DNA of 10,503 nucleotides, from positions 1 to 10,503 of the forward strand of contig JAEZEK010000277.1 in assembly GCA_023417735.1 (NCBI GenBank). The letters run 5' to 3'. The notes beneath the pieces are model-generated. The model had not been told where the DNA came from. It did not search any database and saw only the letters and a list, made by a program, of their open reading frames with translations. The position numbers were made by a program, and so were the translations under genes. Position 1 is the first letter of the stretch, and every line of letters starts with the position of its first letter. Positions 7,140-10,503 of this stretch are shown here, piece after piece. The stretch is from Pseudomonadota bacterium. GTDB taxonomy: Bacteria > Pseudomonadota > Alphaproteobacteria > Rhizobiales > Afifellaceae.

Positions 7140-7553
7140 ATGCCCGTCGACGCCCTCATCGAAGACTTCCAGTTCCTCGACGACTGGGAAGACCGTTACC
7201 GCTACGTCATCGAGCTCGGAAAGGAGCTCGCGCCCCTGTCGCCGGCAGAGCACTCTGATGCGAACAAGGTGCGGGGCTGCGCGAGCCAGGTGTGGCTCGT
7301 GACCGAACGCTCGGAAGGAGACGACCCCGTGCTCACCTTCCGGGGCGACAGCGACGCGCTCATCGTCCGCGGGCTCATCGCGGTGCTGCTCGAGATGTTC
7401 TCCGGGCGCACCGCGCGGGAGATCCTCGCCGTCAATGCCGAGCAGGTGCTCGCGGGCCTCGGCCTCAGGGAACACCTGACCTCCCAGCGATCGAACGGCC
7501 TTTCCTCGATGGTGGCGCGCATCCGGCGCGACGCGGCCGCCGCGCTCGCCTGA
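7140..7553 (+). CDS. sufE: SufE cysteine desulfuration protein
   Basis: Encodes 137 aa, the usual SufE length. SufE accepts sulfane sulfur from the cysteine desulfurase SufS and hands it to the SufBCD scaffold for Fe-S cluster assembly in the cytoplasm. The N-terminal IEDFQFLDDWEDRYRYVIELGKEL, the motif NKVRGCASQVWL with acceptor Cys47, and the C-terminal VLAGLGLREHLTSQRSNGL block are all present. The acceptor is the only cysteine in the protein. The ATG at 7140 has AAGAGA a few bases upstream and gives the standard N-terminus. No sufS or sufBCD gene is in the window, so this is a detached sufE, as is common in alphaproteobacteria. It converges on the DUF6456 gene with five bases between stop codons. 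Confidence 0.95.
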   Translation: MPVDALIEDFQFLDDWEDRYRYVIELGKELAPLSPAEHSDANKVRGCASQVWLVTERSEGDDPVLTFRGDSDALIVRGLIAVLLEMFSGRTAREILAVNAEQVLAGLGLREHLTSQRSNGLSSMVARIRRDAAAALA

Positions 7554-7558
7554 CCCCC

Positions 7559-8377
7559 TCATCCGCTGCTCGGCCTGAAGTCTTCGGTCCCCCAATGGCG
7601 GACCCGTCCGGTCCGTGACGGCCCTTCCGCCAGGCTGGCGATGCCGTAATGCCTGGCCAGAGCCTCGAGGCCGAGCCTCAGCACCAGCTTTGCGGAACGC
7701 GCGGGCCACCGCCGTTCGCGCTCGACCAGTTCGAGGCCCTTCAGGAAGCAGCAGACATCGAGCAGCAGGCCGTCGAACTCCGGGCCGACGGCATCGCACG
7801 CCCGCTCGACCCTGATACGCGCGGCGAGCGCGGCATCGGTGAGATCCGCGATCCCGCCGCTGTCGCCCGATCGGCGGCCGGATGTGACTGCTGCCGTCCA
7901 GTTCGCCGTCACGCGCGGCTGCAGCTGCCCACGTTCGAAATCGGCCCGCAGCCGCTCCGCAGCCGCGACCGTCGCGCCAGCGAGGTAAGGCGGCTCGCCG
8001 CCCCTCGGCCGGGCAAGTGCGGCGACCGGGCTTTCGTCCCGGTTGATCAGCCTCTGGTGAGCCCCAGGCGTGATTTCCGCATCGTCCGTGGCGAGCCCGC
8101 CATGCTGCGCGCGGAACGGCAGCGCCTCCGCCTCCATTCGGGCGAGGATCTTGCTGGCTTCCAGGCTTGCCCGGAGCCGATTGGGCCCGTCCTGCACCAG
8201 CACGCCACGCGCAAGCAGCGTCCGGACCACGCCCGCGGGGATCCGGATCCCCCCTGCAGCACCGGTGCGGCAGAGGATGCCGGTGCCGTCGGCTTGCCGG
8301 TCGATCGCCGCGTCGCGGCCGGTGACGAGCATCCGGATCACGTCCCCGAGCTTTCTCGCCGGCTTGCGGCCCTTCAC
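7559..8377 (-). CDS. DUF6456 domain-containing protein
   Basis: Encodes 272 aa. The N-terminal part (~10-95) looks soluble and helical, with an RIPAGVVRTLLARGVLVQD stretch that could be a winged-helix-like DNA-binding segment (inference). The DUF6456 signature is the C-terminal half: ERLRADFERGQLQPRVTANW (141-160) and DVCCFLKGLELVERERRWPA (208-227) continuing into SAKLVLRLGLEALARHYG. The family's role is not established. I chose the GTG at 8377 because GGAGG lies seven bases upstream and the GTG overlaps the TGA of the preceding gene in a four-base GTGA; a GTG at 8410 would overlap that gene by 37 bases. The tight coupling points to a joint function with the DnaA-domain-IV-like protein. It has no membrane segment. 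Confidence 0.85.
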   Translation of the reverse strand: MKGRKPARKLGDVIRMLVTGRDAAIDRQADGTGILCRTGAAGGIRIPAGVVRTLLARGVLVQDGPNRLRASLEASKILARMEAEALPFRAQHGGLATDDAEITPGAHQRLINRDESPVAALARPRGGEPPYLAGATVAAAERLRADFERGQLQPRVTANWTAAVTSGRRSGDSGGIADLTDAALAARIRVERACDAVGPEFDGLLLDVCCFLKGLELVERERRWPARSAKLVLRLGLEALARHYGIASLAEGPSRTGRVRHWGTEDFRPSSG

Positions 8378-8757
8378 GGGCGCCCTCCCCGGAGAAACCC
8401 GGCGCGCCACAGCTCGAGCGCCGCCGCGAGCCAGTCGATCAGCCGGTCGAACGCCGGTTCATCGCGGCGATCCTCGATGCGCGCGATGGCGTGTGCGACC
8501 GTCGTCCGGTCGCGCCCGAACTGCCGTCCGACCGAACTCAGGCTGAGCCCGAGGCTGGTATGGGCGAGATACATGGCCGTGTGACGCGCGAGCGCGATCT
8601 CCGCGCGTCCCCGATTGGCCTGCCGCACGGCCGACACCGCGATGCCGAAGGCAGCCGCTGCGAGGTTCTCCGCCGCCCGGCAGGCACTCGTCTCAAAGTC
8701 GCCGCCTGGCCGATGCCCGGGTGCTGCGACCCTCCTCCCCAAGCCGCTGAACGCCAT
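8374..8757 (-). CDS. Stand-alone DnaA domain-IV-like DNA-binding protein
   Basis: Encodes 127 aa. Residues ~52-95 match the C-terminal DNA-binding domain IV of DnaA: RAEIALARHTAMYLAHTSLG, then LSLSSVGRQFGRDRTTVAHA (71-90), corresponding to the GRDHTTVLHA signature that contacts the DnaA box. The AAA+ ATPase and the other DnaA domains are absent, and nothing suggests truncation, because the gene has its own start and a clear GAGGAGAT Shine-Dalgarno sequence before the ATG at 8757. The signature His of GRDHTTV is Arg here. Alphaproteobacteria often annotate such proteins as helix-turn-helix or DnaA-like proteins of unknown role. A DnaA-box-reading regulator or a modulator of replication are plausible roles, both inferred. 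It overlaps the DUF6456 gene by four bases, and its leader holds an ATAGGA/TCCTAT palindrome. Confidence 0.88.
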   Translation of the reverse strand: MAFSGLGRRVAAPGHRPGGDFETSACRAAENLAAAAFGIAVSAVRQANRGRAEIALARHTAMYLAHTSLGLSLSSVGRQFGRDRTTVAHAIARIEDRRDEPAFDRLIDWLAAALELWRAGFLRGGRP

Positions 8758-8773
8758 CCGCGATCTCCTCGAA

Positions 8774-8791
8774 ATAGGATGTTATTCCTAT
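8774..8791. promoter_or_regulatory. Palindrome ATAGGA-N6-TCCTAT upstream of the DnaA-like gene
   Basis: On the minus strand the site reads ATAGGAATAACATCCTAT, perfect six-base arms around a six-base centre, 17 to 34 bases upstream of the ATG and just before the Shine-Dalgarno sequence. It stands out as an A/T-rich island in very GC-rich DNA, and the TATAGG within it could overlap a -10 element. This looks like an operator; autoregulation by the encoded protein is one possibility but is not shown. Confidence 0.45.
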
Positions 8792-8899
8792 ATCGCGAGG
8801 CCGACCGGCGGGGATAGATTTCTTGGCCGAGGGATAAACCGTCCGAACTCCGCGCCTCCCCTTCTCTCGACGATCATCGGGGGAGGCAGGGAGTGTTCG

Positions 8900-9244
8900 A
8901 TGCGGAAGCGACCAGAGGTGGGGGCGGGGGCGAGTGCCGAGGCGACTCGGGTCACAGCGGCGGCGGGACGCGCGTTCGATGGCGTCGTGCGGGCCGGCGC
9001 GGCGCACTACGATCGCAGGCGCCACCTTCCGGCGCTGATCCGTGTCGAGCCGGGGGCCGCAGGCGCGGACGACGCCGCGGAGACCCGCCACATCGTCGCC
9101 CTCCTTGAAAGGGCGCTGCGGGCGGAACGTAACCGGGCGCGGTCCGGCCACTGGACCTACGACCTCAACCGGCACATCGCCCTTCACCAGGCGCTTCGCG
9201 CCGAGGAGCAGCGCCTTGCAAGGCTGATCGAACGGCCCGCCTAG
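8900..9244 (+). CDS. Uncharacterised 114-aa protein, DUF6477-like
   Basis: Encodes 114 aa beginning MRKRPEVGAGA. After a low-complexity start (~1-20) it is a soluble, probably helical, Arg-rich protein: AHYDRRRHLPALIRVEP, then HIVALLERALRAERNRARSG and HWTYDLNRHIALHQALRAEE. The pattern of YxRxxxLPxLI followed by a C-terminal xYxxxRHIxLxxALxAE resembles the small alphaproteobacterial DUF6477-type proteins, but I make this comparison from memory and it is uncertain. AGGGAG lies six bases before the ATG at 8900, which fixes the start; the frame upstream is non-coding and antisense to the DnaA-like gene. It is divergent from that gene and 75 bp upstream of the PepSY gene. No cysteines, signal or membrane segment. 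Function unknown. Confidence 0.72.
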   Translation: MRKRPEVGAGASAEATRVTAAAGRAFDGVVRAGAAHYDRRRHLPALIRVEPGAAGADDAAETRHIVALLERALRAERNRARSGHWTYDLNRHIALHQALRAEEQRLARLIERPA

Positions 9245-9274
9245 CGGAACGGATCGCGGCGCCCGCGGTTCAAT

Positions 9275-9292
9275 GCCCGGTTCGATCCGGGC
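9275..9292 (+). repeat. Short hairpin GCCCGG-N6-CCGGGC
   Basis: Perfect six-base arms around TTCGAT, located between the 114-aa gene and the PepSY gene. No T run follows, so it is not a normal intrinsic terminator. The core GGTTCGATCC resembles a tRNA T-arm, but the stem is out of register and no other tRNA arm is present. Confidence 0.25.
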
Positions 9293-9319
9293 CGGCAACG
9301 GCCAAAGCAGGAGCAAACG

Positions 9320-9592
9320 ATGAGAAGCATCCCCGCCCAGGCGCTTGCAGTCGCAGCGGCGCTCGCCCTCTACGCAGCCAATCCGGCGCACGCAGATCGC
9401 GATCCCACGCCCGAGGAGCGGACCGCGGTGGAAAGTCAGCTCAGGAGCCTCGGCTTCACGAGCTGGGAGAAGATCGAATGGGACGACGACGGCTATTGGG
9501 AGATCGACGATGCCGTCGGAACGGACGGCAAGGAATACGACGTCCATCTCGCTCCGGACACGTTCGAGGTCCTCAAGCAGGAACTCGACTAG
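9320..9592 (+). CDS. Secreted PepSY domain (PepSY_2) protein
   Basis: Encodes 90 aa with a Sec signal peptide: MRSIPAQALAVAAALALYAA with an AHA motif predicting cleavage after Ala25, leaving a ~65-residue periplasmic protein. The mature part is one PepSY_2-type repeat: DPTPEERTAVESQLRSLGF, WEKIEWDDDGYWEIDDAVG (49-67), then GKEYDVHLAPDTFEVLKQEL at the end. PepSY domains are small alpha/beta folds, often linked to protease inhibition or to sensing in the envelope, but single-domain members like this mostly lack a known function. The mature protein is strongly acidic. GGAG lies about eight bases before the ATG. It lies downstream of the 114-aa gene on the same strand and converges on mucR. No cysteines. 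Confidence 0.9.
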   Translation: MRSIPAQALAVAAALALYAANPAHADRDPTPEERTAVESQLRSLGFTSWEKIEWDDDGYWEIDDAVGTDGKEYDVHLAPDTFEVLKQELD

Positions 9593-9727
9593 GCGCGAGG
9601 CGCGCAAGATCGCATCGACCTCGATGCCGACCGCGCAGGCGGGTGTGGCAAGGACGGGCCTCGTTCGGCGAAGGCACCCCCGCTGCCCGCCCGCCGCCTC
9701 GACACTCCGGGGCGACGGGCGTCACCT
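9593..9727. other. Convergent intergenic gap, nothing definite
   Basis: This 135-bp GC-rich spacer lies between the ends of the PepSY gene and mucR. I looked for a bidirectional terminator and saw only weak imperfect stems, such as one around 9658-9675 (GCCTCG against GCGAAGGC), with no T run on either side. No gene is supported here. Confidence 0.3.
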
Positions 9728-10144
9728 TCAATCCGGCTGCGTCCGCTTGTGGCCGAGGCGCATCTCCTTCGCGAGCTTCGAGCGCGTCTCCGCGTAGTTC
9801 GGCGCCACCATCGGGTAATCGGCCGGCAGCCCCCATTTCTCGCGATACTGTTCGGGCGTAAGGTTGTACCGGCTGCGAAGGTGCCGCCTCAGCGACTTGA
9901 ACTGCCTGCCGTCCTCCAGGCAGACGATGTAGTCGGGATGCACGGACTTCTTCACCGGAACGGCCGGCTTCAGGGGTTCGGCTTCGGGCTCGGCAGTCCC
10001 GGATGCGCTCTGCAGCAGGGCCTGGTGCACGTTGCCGATCAGATCCGACAGGTCCGTCGCGGCGATGTCGTTGTTGCTCACATACGCGGCCACGATGTCA
10101 GCCGTCAGTGCGATCAGCTCGTCCTGATCAACGCTTTCCGTCAT
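9728..10144 (-). CDS. mucR: MucR/Ros family transcriptional regulator
   Basis: Encodes 138 aa. MucR proteins are nucleoid-associated global regulators in Rhizobiales controlling exopolysaccharide, motility, symbiosis or virulence and cell-cycle genes; they bind A/T-rich promoters and repress their own gene. The N-terminal oligomerisation segment [16 protein letters not shown] (10-25), a linker, then the Ros-type DNA-binding domain [20 protein letters not shown] (74-93) followed by [26 protein letters not shown] are all clear. The zinc site is atypical: classical Cys-Cys-His-His becomes Cys75, Asp78, His88, Tyr93. I chose ATG 10144 because GGAG lies seven bases upstream and MTES is the usual family opening; an in-frame ATG at 10204 would add 20 residues and lacks a Shine-Dalgarno sequence. 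It is downstream of mrpG on the same strand with a 225-bp gap, so it probably has its own promoter. Confidence 0.94.
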   Translation of the reverse strand: MTESVDQDELIALTADIVAAYVSNNDIAATDLSDLIGNVHQALLQSASGTAEPEAEPLKPAVPVKKSVHPDYIVCLEDGRQFKSLRRHLRSRYNLTPEQYREKWGLPADYPMVAPNYAETRSKLAKEMRLGHKRTQPD

Positions 10145-10369
10145 TCCGATCTCCGTCTGCGGGGAAGCCAAGTCTTCTCCCGGCGATTTCATGCAGTCCG
10201 GCATCAGCAGCAGTCAACGCCGCATCTATCTGAAGATGTCGGCCAAACTTGGACATGACGCAGCGGAACACGCTCCTGAGCACCCGATGACGGAAGGGGT
10301 ATCTCTTCCCGAGGGGGAGCTTCCATACATTATCGTTGACTTGAGTTGCGACGAAAGCCCGCGCTGAAC
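10145..10369 (-). promoter_or_regulatory. mucR upstream intergenic region
   Basis: This 225-bp non-coding gap separates the end of mrpG from the mucR start and is long enough for the autoregulated promoter usual for the family. The A/T-richer part is 10322-10357, which on the minus strand contains GATAAT and is the best place to look for MucR binding or a -10 element; I cannot pair it with a convincing -35. A TTGACT on the minus strand near 10214 is a second -35 candidate. A weak repeat GGAAG-N8-CTTCC (10292-10309) could be the remains of an mrpG terminator. Confidence 0.35.
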
Positions 10370-10503
10370 TCAGTCCCTGAGGCGAGCGGCCTGCTGCGCC
10401 GTCCGCTCGTCGAGGATGGTCCCGCGCCACGGCCGCAGGCCGGCCGAAACCGCCGCCCGGGCGAGGAGATGCGCCGAGACCGGCGCCGTCAGGAGGAGGA
10501 AGC
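10370..10503 (-). CDS. Mrp/Pha-type antiporter subunit G, C-terminal end (partial)
   Basis: Only the last 43 codons are present; the gene begins beyond the window. The translated end opens with FLLLTAPVSAHLLARAA, which matches the membrane-embedded TAPxSAHxLxRAA motif near the C-terminus of MnhG/MrpG/PhaG, then GLRPWRGTILDERTAQQAAR and a TGA at 10370-10372. Subunit G is a small membrane protein of the multisubunit Na+/H+ or K+/H+ antiporter complex. Its position as the last gene of an operon just upstream of mucR agrees with an mrp/pha operon, which I recall next to mucR in sinorhizobia. Confidence is limited by the short fragment, but the motif is distinctive. Confidence 0.75.
   Translation of the reverse strand, partial: FLLLTAPVSAHLLARAAVSAGLRPWRGTILDERTAQQAARLRD

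Noticed and set aside
7649..8584. 311-codon plus-strand open frame
   Set aside because: Antisense shadow of the DUF6456 and DnaA-like genes, with no recognisable domain.
9270..9307. Possible tRNA 3' end or attachment site (GGTTCGATCC followed by GCCA)
   Set aside because: The T-arm stem does not pair in the correct register, no acceptor, D or anticodon arm is found upstream, and no integrase or mobile gene is nearby.
8693..9607. 304-codon minus-strand open frame
   Set aside because: Antisense to the 114-aa and PepSY genes, both of which have good starts; the PepSY and signal-peptide features are unmistakable on the plus strand.
10128..10430. 100-codon minus-strand open frame upstream of mucR
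   Set aside because: It overlaps both the mucR start and the mrpG end in another frame and resembles no known protein.

Overview
The window is high-GC chromosomal DNA of an alphaproteobacterium, most likely a member of the Rhizobiales (Hyphomicrobiales). The assignment rests on gene content: a rhizobial-type PBP1A, a DUF1214/DUF1254 pair, DUF1491, DUF5330, a DnaA-domain-IV-only protein next to DUF6456, a PepSY_2 protein and a MucR/Ros regulator beside the end of an Mrp-type antiporter subunit G gene. No tRNA, rRNA, CRISPR array, insertion sequence or phage gene is visible. Nearly all space is coding, and the genes look like core genome rather than an island.

Layout. 82-570 (-) is a UPF0260/YcgN cysteine-cluster protein, divergent from 673-2817 (+), the class A penicillin-binding protein PBP1A. 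PBP1A is followed by a tight co-directional pair (2836-3420 and 3417-4037, +): two small membrane-anchored proteins carrying the DUF1214 and DUF1254 halves. Facing them is a minus-strand run read from 6443 down to 4029: a decayed sensor histidine kinase (frameshifted, no visible H-box, eroded ATPase motifs), a membrane-anchored protein with two peptidoglycan-binding domains, a DUF1491 protein and a 64-aa protein. A 287-bp divergent intergenic region leads to 6731-7066 (+, DUF5330) and 7140-7553 (+, SufE). Convergent with SufE is a minus-strand pair: the DnaA-domain-IV-like protein (8374-8757) and the DUF6456 protein (7559-8377), coupled by a GTGA overlap. Divergent from that pair, on the plus strand, are a 114-aa uncharacterised protein (8900-9244) and a secreted PepSY_2 protein (9320-9592). 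Convergent with these is mucR (9728-10144, -), followed by the 3' end of mrpG/phaG (10370-10503, -).

Themes. The first 6.4 kb concerns the cell envelope: peptidoglycan synthesis, envelope DUF proteins, peptidoglycan binding and a broken membrane sensor. The last 4 kb concerns Fe-S cluster assembly (SufE), a DnaA-like DNA-binding protein with a DUF6456 partner, and the global regulator MucR. The points most worth following are the stand-alone DnaA domain IV/DUF6456 pair with a palindrome in its leader, the MucR whose zinc site has lost two of its four classical ligands, and the decayed histidine kinase beside an intact peptidoglycan-binding protein. I did not find a clearly new multi-gene system.
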